A DNA stretch of 64,000 nucleotides from positions 62,001 to 126,000 of the forward strand of contig CAJTUA010000001.1 of the NCBI GenBank assembly GCA_910579615.1. The letters run 5' to 3'. The position numbers and the translations under genes are program-made. Numbering within the stretch: position 1 is the stretch's first letter; each line of letters opens with the position of its first letter. The notes beneath the pieces are model-generated. The model was not told where the DNA came from and did no database searches. It worked only from the letters and a program-made list of their open reading frames with translations. This document shows positions 43,838 through 52,070 of the stretch, piece by piece. Source of the stretch: an uncultured Lachnospiraceae bacterium. Its GTDB lineage: Bacteria > Bacillota > Clostridia > Lachnospirales > Lachnospiraceae.

Positions 43838-45089
43838 CCTCTAATTTTTGTAAAGGACTTGCCAATTTTGCAAATATTTTATCTACATTCTCCGTAACAT
43901 CCATAATATAAGCCCCCTTCTCCCGATTCTCCGACAGATAATATCTGCAGACATCATTTCTTCCATATTTAGCAGAGTAAACCTGTATCGCCCGTAAAAA
44001 ATATGGACTGTGAGTATTCAATAAAACATATGTCCCGAATTCCTTGTTCAGCAAAACGATAATTTCTGCAAATAATAATTGCCATTCCGGGTGCAAATGG
44101 ATTTCCGGTTCATCTAAAATCACGATTCCGTCCGGTTCTATTATCCCATTGGTTAACAAGGTTTTGATTATCATAAATGTTTTCAGTCCGGTAGATAAAT
44201 TTTTAAGATTTAATATCCTATCTGAATTTTTTAATTGGTATCCCAATTCATTATTTTTTTGCTGAATTATATCTCCATCGCACACAGAGGATATTTTTTC
44301 ATAAATGTTTCCAAATTTGGTTTCCGCAACAAGCTCATCGACTACACTTGTATTATGACCTCCCTGTAACAATTTATAAATCAGATGTGCATGGTGATCT
44401 GTATCGCTCCTTTCCCCTATAATATACCAAAAATCGACATCATCTAAGACAAAAGGATCATCAATATAAATTGCTTCCGCATGAAGAACATAATCCAATC
44501 GATTGGCTAAGGCAATATTCTCTGAAACCGTCACACTCAAGTCTTCATTTTGCACTTTCAAAGAAATGATGCCTTCCGATTCCGAATATATATTGAGTAA
44601 CTGTCCACTAAATTCTATGTTCAATCTTTTATTTAGGATTGAATCAAAAATATCTTTATCGGAAATTTTTAAAATATCTATAATTCTGCTTACAATATCT
44701 TTTATGTTTATTCTTTCCCGGAATCTTTGCGGTTGCTCTGACCCCAAGCGAAACATTATTTCAATCTCATCTTTTAATAACTCTGGTTTTCTTTTATAAT
44801 CTTCTGCCTTTGCTAAGATTTCTTCCGAAAAATCTTTATCACCTTTTACTTGTCCGGAATCTTTGATATAATGGACATTCCCATATAAGAACCGCAATGC
44901 ATTCCGAATACCTAAAACTTTTTCCCGATGAATCTGGCGTTGGATTTCACAGAAACCGTTATATACCGAAAATAAAGATTTTCCTACCGTACTCTTCCCG
45001 GTATTATTTTCGCCCCCGATTACGGTAATGCCTTTTATTTCTACTGTTGCTTCTGCTATTTTGCCAATATTTTTTAAATGAAGCTCCAT
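43809..45089 (-). CDS. AAA (SMC/ABC-like) ATPase of a candidate defence pair
   Basis: The 426-residue protein starts MELHLKNIGKIAEATVEIKG. Walker A GENNTGKST is at residues 26-34, an ABC-signature-like LKNLSTGLKT precedes Walker B IVILDEPEIHLHPEWQ, and a His switch follows in LLNTHSPYFL. This is the AAA_15/AAA_21 type found in OLD, Septu, PARIS and similar anti-phage systems, but no TOPRIM or HNH domain is fused. A 33-bp segment including a GTCGAG/CTCGAC hairpin separates AGGAGG from the ATG. A GTG at 45128 is an alternative start. Confidence 0.82.
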   Translation of the reverse strand: MELHLKNIGKIAEATVEIKGITVIGGENNTGKSTVGKSLFSVYNGFCEIQRQIHREKVLGIRNALRFLYGNVHYIKDSGQVKGDKDFSEEILAKAEDYKRKPELLKDEIEIMFRLGSEQPQRFRERINIKDIVSRIIDILKISDKDIFDSILNKRLNIEFSGQLLNIYSESEGIISLKVQNEDLSVTVSENIALANRLDYVLHAEAIYIDDPFVLDDVDFWYIIGERSDTDHHAHLIYKLLQGGHNTSVVDELVAETKFGNIYEKISSVCDGDIIQQKNNELGYQLKNSDRILNLKNLSTGLKTFMIIKTLLTNGIIEPDGIVILDEPEIHLHPEWQLLFAEIIVLLNKEFGTYVLLNTHSPYFLRAIQVYSAKYGRNDVCRYYLSENREKGAYIMDVTENVDKIFAKLASPLQKLEDERWNIDLL

Positions 45090-45096
45090 AAATGTT

Positions 45097-45116
45097 GTCG
45101 AGCCGACAAACTCGAC
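45097..45116 (-). promoter_or_regulatory. Hairpin between Shine-Dalgarno and start codon of the ATPase gene
   Basis: GTCGAG and CTCGAC arms flank an 8-nt loop, directly after AGGAGG and 7 nt before ATG. Folding would bring the ribosome-binding site to normal spacing. Confidence 0.5.
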
Positions 45117-45287
45117 CCTCCTTCCCACATTTTAACTATCACTCTCTTTGAAGCATTATACCCTAAAAATTTCATTTTGAATAGATTATTTCTAAAATTT
45201 TAGCTGAAATTGAACAAATCTTCAATATCGCACAAGTCTTTATATATATATATATCCCAACTATACTCATTTTCCTTCTCCAAAGGG

Positions 45288-45316
45288 AAAAGGCAGCCGT
45301 TTCCGGCTGCCTTTTT
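45288..45316. terminator. Intrinsic terminator (yebC side)
   Basis: AAGGCAGCCG and CGGCTGCCTT form a perfect 10-bp stem with a 4-nt loop, flanked by A- and T-rich runs on both sides, so it can act in both directions. Confidence 0.85.
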
Positions 45317-45419
45317 GAGGGGGTAGTATTTATGAAAAAAAGTCAAAACTTAGATGTAAGCATTTGTTGTTTTCTTTGATGGTTCTATCATATCCCCCTT
45401 TTGTGACTTCCCTGTGGCG

Positions 45420-45435
45420 AAATTGTTAACAATTT
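45420..45435. promoter_or_regulatory. 16-bp perfect palindrome
   Basis: AAATTGTTAACAATTT, an operator-like site about 160 bp downstream of the yebC stop. No binding protein can be named; it resembles Rex half-sites but without the usual spacer. Confidence 0.3.
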
Positions 45436-45595
45436 GTGAATGTTCATCTAAAATAATTTACATTAGCCCAAACCATTCTACAATTCATATGTTTTTTTAA
45501 CAACAAAAAACATTTTTCCTCCGGCCACCAAGCGAAAACTCCCGAAAGTCCAACCAGAAAAGACAAGGAATTTAGAAAATCCTTAAAAGAATCCC

Positions 45596-46339
45596 TTACG
45601 CATCCTCCTCCGGCATATCCCAGTTATGATACACATTCTGCACGTCATCATCCTCGTCCAACAAATCAAGCGTCTTCTGAATCATCTTAATATCATTGTC
45701 ACTGGTCAGCGTCACATAGGTCTGCGGAATCATCGTCACCTCCGCCTCAAGCATCGGAATTCCCGCTGCCTCAAGCGCCTCGCGGACTGCCGAGAAGGCA
45801 TCCTCGCTCGTCAGCACCTCAAAGCTGTCCTCCTCTTCGTTGAAATCATCCGCACCTGCATCGAGCGCAATCATCATCAACTCGTCCGCATCCTGCTTAC
45901 ACTCTTCCTTATCAATGAGAATCTGCCCCTTCGTATCAAACATAAACGATACACAGCCCTGGGTGCCGACATTTCCGTTCCCCTTTGTGAACGCATTGCG
46001 CACATTCGCCGCCGTGCGGTTTTTGTTGTCCGTAAGCGCCTCGACAATAATCGCGGTGCCGCTCGGTCCGTAGCCCTCGTAGGAGACAAACTCATAATTG
46101 ACATTACTTGCATCGCCTGCCGCCTTCTTGATGCTGCGCTCAATGGTGTCATTCGGCATATTGTTTGACTTCGCCTTCGCAATGATATCCTTTAATTTGC
46201 TGTTATTGGAAGGGTCTGCCCCGCCCTCCTTGACCGCAACGGCAATCTCACGCCCAAGCCTCGTAAAAATCTTTCCTTTTGCCGCATCATTTTTTTCCTT
46301 CTTGTGCTTAATGTTTGCAAATTTCGAATGTCCTGACAT
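45596..46339 (-). CDS. yebC: YebC/PmpR family regulatory protein
   Basis: The 247-residue protein starts MSGHSKFANIKHKKEKNDAAKGK, the family hallmark, after AAAGGAGAATTTATACG. GADPSNNSKLKDIIAKAKSNNMPNDTIERSIKKA and the acidic C-terminal domain are typical. The family was described as transcriptional regulators, and recent work links members to translation of proline-rich stretches; which applies here is unknown. It follows argR by 144 bp and ends in a strong terminator. Confidence 0.95.
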   Translation of the reverse strand: MSGHSKFANIKHKKEKNDAAKGKIFTRLGREIAVAVKEGGADPSNNSKLKDIIAKAKSNNMPNDTIERSIKKAAGDASNVNYEFVSYEGYGPSGTAIIVEALTDNKNRTAANVRNAFTKGNGNVGTQGCVSFMFDTKGQILIDKEECKQDADELMMIALDAGADDFNEEEDSFEVLTSEDAFSAVREALEAAGIPMLEAEVTMIPQTYVTLTSDNDIKMIQKTLDLLDEDDDVQNVYHNWDMPEEDA

Positions 46340-46482
46340 CGTATAAATTCTCCTTTTTTTCTGTTTTTCTCTGTTTCCCACCGCTCGGCTTCCCACGGGC
46401 ATAACCGGGAAAGTCCGCCCTCTGGCAAGCTTTTTTGCGCACACGCTTCGTTTTCCAATTTTAGCACAGTCTCCTGCCCGTT

Positions 46483-46950
46483 TCAAGCCCCATTTTCCTG
46501 TGCGTGGACCAGCCGGGAAAGCTTTTCCTGCACACGCGCCGTCTCCGGCACCGTCCGGACCGCGCACATAATGGTATCATCCCCCGCGATACAGCCGACA
46601 ATCCCGTCGATATGGATTGCATCAATCGCCGCCGCTACCGCCATCGCCATGCCGGACACCGTCTTAACGACAAGAATATTCTGCGCCACGTCCATTGACA
46701 CAAAGCCATCCCTTAAAATACGCACATATTTTTGGTCAAACCCCGCCTCCTGCGGCTGCAGCACAACATATTTCTGCTTTCCCGCATCGGTTGCCACCTT
46801 CGTCAGCTTCAGCTCCCGGATATCCCTTGAGACAGTCGCCTGCGTCACCGCATAACCCGCCTTAAGAAGAAGCACCGCCAGCTCCTCCTGCGTTTCCACC
46901 TCATTCCTCGTAATCAGCTCTATGATTTTGCTTTGTCTGCTTAACTTCAT
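46483..46950 (-). CDS. argR: Arginine repressor ArgR/AhrC
   Basis: ArgR is a hexameric arginine-responsive repressor of arginine biosynthesis and activator of catabolism. The 155-residue protein has an N-terminal winged helix with VTQATVSRDIRELKL and a C-terminal arginine-binding domain with VGCIAGDDTIMCAVRT. The start MKLSRQSKI follows GAGAGGGAAA. It ends the asp23-to-argR gene run. The usual downstream neighbour recN has been displaced. Confidence 0.96.
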   Translation of the reverse strand: MKLSRQSKIIELITRNEVETQEELAVLLLKAGYAVTQATVSRDIRELKLTKVATDAGKQKYVVLQPQEAGFDQKYVRILRDGFVSMDVAQNILVVKTVSGMAMAVAAAIDAIHIDGIVGCIAGDDTIMCAVRTVPETARVQEKLSRLVHAQENGA

Positions 46951-47042
46951 TTTCCCTCTCATTCCGGGGCGGTTCCCACCCCTCACAGCACAGGCACATA
47001 CGTCCTGCCCCTGCAAAGCCTTCCTCCCATCCGTTCCTGTTG

Positions 47043-47903
47043 CTATGTACTCCCGTTCAGCTTCGTCCCCAGCATCTGATAAAAGCTTCCGCCCGAAAGC
47101 CGCACCAGCTTCGTCGTGCGCACCGCGCGGCATACCTTCACACAATCCTCCGCGCACAAATTCACGCTATCCCGCCCGTCAACCGTCGCAATCGCTTCCT
47201 CCGTCTGCGTCTTTTTGCTTGTGCGCACCGTCACCATCACGGTATCCGTGTCGGAGACAACAATACTGCGCGCATTCAGCGAGTGCGGACAGATTGGCGT
47301 AATCACCATCATATTCGAGGACGGGGAGACAATCGGACCGCCCGCGGAAAGGCTATAGCCTGTAGAGCCGGATGGCGTTGCGATAATCACCCCGTCCCCC
47401 CGGTAATCGTTGACCAGCTCCCCGTTTATGGAAACGCCAACCCCAATCACACGCGAGAACCCGCAGCGTGTGATAACCAGGTCATTGAGGGCATCCGAAA
47501 GCTCCCGCTCCTGCCCGCCCGCGCAGACCTTCACCGAAAGCATCATCTGCTCCCGTATTTCATACTGCCCCGCAAACAGCTTTGCAAACGCCCCTTCAAG
47601 CTCTGTCACCTCTGTCTCCGCCAAAAAACCGAGCGTACCGAGGTTAATTCCGAAAATTGGCAGTTCCCGTCCGGAAAGGTCATGTGCCGCCTGCAGCAAA
47701 GTTCCGTCCCCGCCAAGCACAACGACACATTCCGTCTCTTTTGGGACATCCTCCGCCCGCGTATAGCAGCTCCCGTCCTTCCTGTAATGGACATCTGCCA
47801 GACAGACCTGTTTCCCGCCTGCACGCAAAAGCCCCGCAATCCGTTTTGTCACTGCCATACTCTTATCTTTATCGCGATTTGTGATAATGCAAAAACGTTC
47901 CAT
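47043..47903 (-). CDS. nadK: NAD kinase
   Basis: NadK phosphorylates NAD to NADP. The 286-residue protein has VVLGGDGTLLQAAH, GINLGTLGFLAE and ATPSGSTGYSLSAGGPI, the family's catalytic and NAD-binding blocks. It lies between tlyA and argR in the conserved Firmicutes order. The start MERFCIITNRDKDK follows GGGGATAAGAT. Confidence 0.96.
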   Translation of the reverse strand: MERFCIITNRDKDKSMAVTKRIAGLLRAGGKQVCLADVHYRKDGSCYTRAEDVPKETECVVVLGGDGTLLQAAHDLSGRELPIFGINLGTLGFLAETEVTELEGAFAKLFAGQYEIREQMMLSVKVCAGGQERELSDALNDLVITRCGFSRVIGVGVSINGELVNDYRGDGVIIATPSGSTGYSLSAGGPIVSPSSNMMVITPICPHSLNARSIVVSDTDTVMVTVRTSKKTQTEEAIATVDGRDSVNLCAEDCVKVCRAVRTTKLVRLSGGSFYQMLGTKLNGST

Positions 47904-47958
47904 ATCTTATCCCCGCCAAAAATTATTTTTCCGGAAAAATGCTACCCAACGGCACCGC

Positions 47959-48897
47959 TTATGCAGGCAGATTCTCATGTGCCGCCGCAACCGTCGGCGC
48001 AATCCGACGGTATATCTCCATGACGTCTGCGCGCCCCTCTAAAATTCCGCCATGAGGATAAAGCGCAGATGGCATTCCATCCGCGCGCCCCTCATACGCC
48101 GCGTTCTTTCTTGCGTGCAGCAAATATTCAATATTCCCCTCCGGTCCTTTAATCGGCGAAAAATCCAGGTGCAGCAGCTCAAACCCAATCTCCGCCGCGT
48201 AATCCACCACCTTCCTTATCACCTCTTGGTGTACCTCTGGCTCCCGGACAACGCCCTTCTTTCCAACCTTCTCCCGCCCCGCCTCAAACTGCGGCTTAAT
48301 CAGGCAGACAAGCTGCGCACCGTCCTTCATCAGACGGATGACCGGGGCAAGTACAAGCGTCAGGGAAATAAACGCAACATCAATTGAGACAAAATCCACC
48401 GCCTCCCCGACATCCTGTGGGGCCACATAGCGGATGTTGGTCTGTTCCATCACGACAACGCGCGTATCCTGCCGCAGCTTCCACGCCAGCTGGTTTGTCC
48501 CGACATCAACCGCAAAAACCTTCACTGCACCGTTTTGGAGCATACAGTCCGTAAAACCGCCCGTGGAGGAGCCGACATCCATACAGACCTTCCCGGAAAG
48601 CTCCAACCCGTGCGCCGTGACCGCCTTTTCCAGCTTAAAACCGCCACGGCTGACATATTTCATCGGCGCGCCGTGCAGCTCAACCGGTGCGGAAACCGGA
48701 AATACACTTCCCGCTTTGTCCTCGCGCACACCATTCACAAAGACATCGCCCGCCATAATAACCGCCTTTGCCTTTTCCCGCGATTCCGCAAGCCCCCGCT
48801 TTACAAGCAGCACATCAAGCCGTTCCTTTTCCTCTTTTCCTTTCTGCTTTTTTCCCACTTTCTCCGTCAGCATGCCGCCGTCCTTTGCCTCATCCAT
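47959..48897 (-). CDS. tlyA: TlyA family 16S/23S rRNA 2'-O-methyltransferase
   Basis: The protein has an S4 RNA-binding domain (RLDVLLVKRGLAESREKAKAVI) followed by an FtsJ-like methyltransferase with YVSRGGFKLEKA and DVGSSTGGFTDCML. The start MDEAKDGG is chosen for spacing to GAGGAG; an ATG two codons earlier is too close. The C-terminal 40 residues or so (from RKNAAYEGRADG) extend beyond the typical TlyA end. It is often annotated as haemolysin, but rRNA methylation is the established role. It follows dxs by 12 bp. Confidence 0.93.
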   Translation of the reverse strand: MDEAKDGGMLTEKVGKKQKGKEEKERLDVLLVKRGLAESREKAKAVIMAGDVFVNGVREDKAGSVFPVSAPVELHGAPMKYVSRGGFKLEKAVTAHGLELSGKVCMDVGSSTGGFTDCMLQNGAVKVFAVDVGTNQLAWKLRQDTRVVVMEQTNIRYVAPQDVGEAVDFVSIDVAFISLTLVLAPVIRLMKDGAQLVCLIKPQFEAGREKVGKKGVVREPEVHQEVIRKVVDYAAEIGFELLHLDFSPIKGPEGNIEYLLHARKNAAYEGRADGMPSALYPHGGILEGRADVMEIYRRIAPTVAAAHENLPA

Positions 48898-48909
48898 CCT
48901 CATCTCTCC

Positions 48910-50763
48910 TCACAACCGCCGAATCCTCTGCGCCACACTCTCTGCGTCCAGCCCATACACCTTCCTTAACTCCGCCTGTGAACCATGTTCGATAAACTGA
49001 TCCGGCAGGGCGACGGACAAAAACCTCCCACGGTAGCCCTGCCCAAGCAGATACGCCGCAACCTCCTCGCCAAAACCGCCGCGCGCGACATTTTCCTCCA
49101 ATGTCACCACGGTTTTATAGGAAAGCGCCTCCTTAAGCATCTTCGCATCCAGCGGGGCAAGAAACCGGACATTGGCAACCGCCGCACAAATCCCGTCCGC
49201 CCCAAGAAGCTGCGCCACCTTTCCTGCAACCTCCACCATGCTCCCGGCGGCGAGCAAAAGCACCTCGCCTTCTCTTTGGAGCCACTCGCACTCCCCGCGC
49301 CGGATTGGAGCCTGGCTCTGCGAAAACGCATCCCCCGCCTCCCCGCGCGGATAACGGATTGCCGTCGGCTCCGCGCTCGTGACACAAAACTCCAGCATCT
49401 CTTTTAGCTCCGCTGCATTTTTCGGTGCCATAACCAACAGACCCGGGATATGCGTCAGATAGGAAATATCAAAAATTCCCTGATGGGTTTCGCCGTCGCT
49501 TCCGACAATCCCTGCCCGGTCAATGGCAAAGGTCACCGGGAAACGGTTCAGGCAGACATCGTGCAGAATCTGGTCGTAAGCCCGCTGCAAAAAGGTGGAG
49601 TATACCGCCACCACCGGATGGAAGCCCCCCGCCGCAAGGCCCGCCGCGAAGCTTACGGCGTGTTCTTCCGCAATCCCCACGTCAAAAAAACGCCGGGGGT
49701 ACTTCGTCTTAAACTCCGAAAGCCCCGTGCCATCCGGCATCGCCGCCGTGATTGCCACTAAGTTGCGGTACTTCGCCGCGAGCTCATTCATCGCAGCAGC
49801 GAAAACATCCGTATAGGTATCGCCCTGCTTTTCGCTTAAACTTTTCCCGGTTTCCACGTCAAACGCATCCACGCCGTGGAACTGCCCCGGGTCGTGCTCG
49901 GCGCAGTCATAGCCTTTTCCCTTTTTCGTAATGACATGCACAAGCACCGGACCGTTCTTTCGCGACGCCGCCAAAAACGCCTCGTACATCTGCCCGATAT
50001 TGTGCCCGTCAATCGGACCGACATAGGTGATGTTCATCTGCTCGAAAAACATGCCCGGAATCATAAACTGTTTTAAGGATTCCTTGGAACGCCTTATCTG
50101 GCGCACCAGTTTTTCACCGACCAGCGGAATTTTTTCAAGCGTGCTCGTCACATCATCCTTCAAATCCTCATAGCGGGTGCTCGTGCGGATTTTCCCGAGA
50201 TAGCTCGCCATGCCGCCGACATTTTTCGCGATGGACATCTCGTTATCATTTAAGACAAGAATCAGGTTGCTCTTTAGCTGCCCGGCATTGTTTAAGCCCT
50301 CGTAAGCCAGGCCGCCCGTAAGCGCCCCGTCCCCGATGACGGCAACGACCTTTTCTTTCCCTCCGGTAAGCTCCCGCGCCCGCACCAGGCCGCACGCCTC
50401 GGAAATGGAATTGGAGCTGTGCCCGGAGTCAAACAAATCGGTATTGCTCTCCCTGCGCTTCGGAAATCCGCTCATACCGCCGTATTTGCGCAGCTGCTCA
50501 AAACCATCTGCACGCCCGGTCAGGATTTTGTGTACATAGCACTGATGCCCGACATCCCATATCAGCTTGTCCTTCGGGAAATCAAGGAACAGATGCAGTG
50601 CCATCGTCAGCTCAACAACCCCGAGGTTCGAGGCCAGATGCCCGCCGGTTCGGCTGACATGCTCAATCAGGAATTCGCGGATTTGGTCCGCAAGCGCCTC
50701 ATACTCCGACGGCCGCAGGTTCCGGATATCATTCGCTTTATTTATTTTTTCCAGTATGCGCAT
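48910..50763 (-). CDS. dxs: 1-deoxy-D-xylulose-5-phosphate synthase
   Basis: Dxs condenses pyruvate and glyceraldehyde-3-phosphate with thiamine diphosphate, the first step of the MEP isoprenoid pathway. The 617-residue protein has HTGGHLASNLGVVE-type N-terminal residues (SRTGGHLASN), the ThDP motif GDGALTGGLAYEGLNNAG and the catalytic Glu in GIAEEHAVSFAAG. The start MRILEKINK follows GAGAGGCGGGCA. It is preceded by ispA in the same operon. Confidence 0.97.
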   Translation of the reverse strand: MRILEKINKANDIRNLRPSEYEALADQIREFLIEHVSRTGGHLASNLGVVELTMALHLFLDFPKDKLIWDVGHQCYVHKILTGRADGFEQLRKYGGMSGFPKRRESNTDLFDSGHSSNSISEACGLVRARELTGGKEKVVAVIGDGALTGGLAYEGLNNAGQLKSNLILVLNDNEMSIAKNVGGMASYLGKIRTSTRYEDLKDDVTSTLEKIPLVGEKLVRQIRRSKESLKQFMIPGMFFEQMNITYVGPIDGHNIGQMYEAFLAASRKNGPVLVHVITKKGKGYDCAEHDPGQFHGVDAFDVETGKSLSEKQGDTYTDVFAAAMNELAAKYRNLVAITAAMPDGTGLSEFKTKYPRRFFDVGIAEEHAVSFAAGLAAGGFHPVVAVYSTFLQRAYDQILHDVCLNRFPVTFAIDRAGIVGSDGETHQGIFDISYLTHIPGLLVMAPKNAAELKEMLEFCVTSAEPTAIRYPRGEAGDAFSQSQAPIRRGECEWLQREGEVLLLAAGSMVEVAGKVAQLLGADGICAAVANVRFLAPLDAKMLKEALSYKTVVTLEENVARGGFGEEVAAYLLGQGYRGRFLSVALPDQFIEHGSQAELRKVYGLDAESVAQRIRRL

Positions 50764-50785
50764 TGCCCGCCTCTCATTCTGCCTG

Positions 50786-51688
50786 CTAAAATTTTCTCTC
50801 AACCAACGCCTCAATCAGCGCTTTTAAAAACTCCCCATCCCCGTCAATATTGTCAAGTATCCTCTTTGCCCTGTCCGAAAGCTGCTTTACCTGCGCGCGC
50901 GCCTGTTCCATGGAATACAGTGTCACATAGGTTGTCTTGTGGTTCTTCTCGTCGCTGTGCACCGACTTTCCAAGCACCTGCTCACTGCTCGTAACATCCA
51001 AGATGTCATCCTGTATCTGGAACGCCATGCCAACCGCCGCCGCCACTTCCTCAAGCGCACCGACCTTCTCCTCGCGGGCACCCTCCAAAACTGCGCCAAT
51101 CATCATTGCCGCCTCAAGAAGCGCCCCGGTCTTTAGCTGGTAGACAAAATCAAGCTCGTGCGCCTTCATCGGCCTGCCTGTTTTTTCCACATCAACCACC
51201 TGGCCGCCGAGCATTCCATACATGCCGGACTTTCGCGCAAGGATGGCAAGCGCCTTTGCCCCTGCCCTAAGCCTTCCCGCATCCGTCTCCCTGTCAAGCG
51301 CCTCCCCCACAATCTCAAACGCACCATTTAACAGGGCATCCCCCGCCAGAATCCCCATTGCCTCCCCGTATTTCGCGTGTGTCGTTAAATTCCCCCTGCG
51401 GTACATATCATCGTCCATCGCCGGGAGGTCGTCGTGCACAAGCGAGTAGGTATGGATAAGCTCAAGCGCCGCCGAAAATGCACATACGAGGGGATTATTG
51501 ATTCCCTCCCCGCCGCAAAAAACATTGCTCTCCACCAAAAACAGAGGACGCAGGCGCTTCCCGCCCGCCTTTACGCTATAGTTCACCGCGGCAATCACAG
51601 TCCGCTGCGGTCCTTTTTCCTCCTTTAAATATGTTGCTATCACCTCATCAATGCGCTTTGTTTTTTCCATCCATTCCTGTTCAAACAT
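50786..51688 (-). CDS. ispA: Farnesyl/geranyl diphosphate synthase
   Basis: This polyprenyl synthase elongates DMAPP with IPP. The 300-residue protein has the first Asp-rich motif VHDDLPAMDDDMYRRG (DDxxxxD, bacterial type) and the second DDILDVTSSEQVLGK. It sits between xseB and dxs, the standard Firmicutes order. Product chain length (C10, C15 or C20) is inferred from family, with farnesyl most likely. Confidence 0.95.
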   Translation of the reverse strand: MFEQEWMEKTKRIDEVIATYLKEEKGPQRTVIAAVNYSVKAGGKRLRPLFLVESNVFCGGEGINNPLVCAFSAALELIHTYSLVHDDLPAMDDDMYRRGNLTTHAKYGEAMGILAGDALLNGAFEIVGEALDRETDAGRLRAGAKALAILARKSGMYGMLGGQVVDVEKTGRPMKAHELDFVYQLKTGALLEAAMMIGAVLEGAREEKVGALEEVAAAVGMAFQIQDDILDVTSSEQVLGKSVHSDEKNHKTTYVTLYSMEQARAQVKQLSDRAKRILDNIDGDGEFLKALIEALVERKF

Positions 51689-51774
51689 CGTTTACCCCCT
51701 CATCTCTCATCCAAAAAATCCCCCTGTTCTGCCGTCCGAGCGCAATCCCACGTCCCGTTTTTTACGCGCGCAAT

Positions 51775-52011
51775 TTATCCAATCCCCTCCTCTTCCAGCG
51801 CAATCAGCTGTTTTTCCACCCGGTCAATCGATGCGTTGCACTGCTTTACAAGCTGCATCCCCCTCTGATACAGCGCAAAAGAAGCTTCCAGGCTGATATC
51901 GCCTTGTTCAAGCTCCTCCATCACCGCGTCAAGCTCCGCAAACGATTCTTCCAGCGTCTGCTCCTTTTGCTGCTTTTCCTCTACATTCTCCTGCTTTTTC
52001 CTTGCTGCCAT
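51775..52011 (-). CDS. xseB: Exodeoxyribonuclease VII small subunit
   Basis: The 78-residue helical subunit starts MAARKKQENVEEK after AGAGGTTTTT, with the conserved core LEESFAELDAVMEELEQGDISLEASFALYQRGMQL (shown in part). A longer frame reaching back to xseA is open, but the ribosome-binding site and family length favour this start. It partners XseA and precedes ispA. Confidence 0.92.
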   Translation of the reverse strand: MAARKKQENVEEKQQKEQTLEESFAELDAVMEELEQGDISLEASFALYQRGMQLVKQCNASIDRVEKQLIALEEEGIG

Positions 52012-52070
52012 AAAAACCTCTTTCTTCGCAATTTTCCCCATGCCTTTTAACATCCGCCTGCGGTTTGGCA

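Larger units (their letters stand above)
45090..45595. other. AT-rich intergenic region yebC/ATPase
   Basis: It contains a TATAAT -10 (45155-45160, minus strand) without a good -35, a (TA)n tract near 45240-45255, the yebC terminator and a 16-bp perfect palindrome (45420-45435). I see no gene. A 15-codon frame at about 45341 (+) has a ribosome-binding site but no other support. Confidence 0.5.

Noticed and set aside
45238..45256. (TA)n tract as a regulatory site
   Set aside because: It is a simple low-complexity run in AT-rich DNA with no supporting feature.
45341..45388. 15-codon plus-strand frame after GAGGGGG
   Set aside because: It is too short, has no conserved features and lies just past a terminator.
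46340..46567. N-terminal extension of yebC
   Set aside because: MSGHSKFANIKHKK is the invariant family start and has its own ribosome-binding site; the upstream frame is chance.
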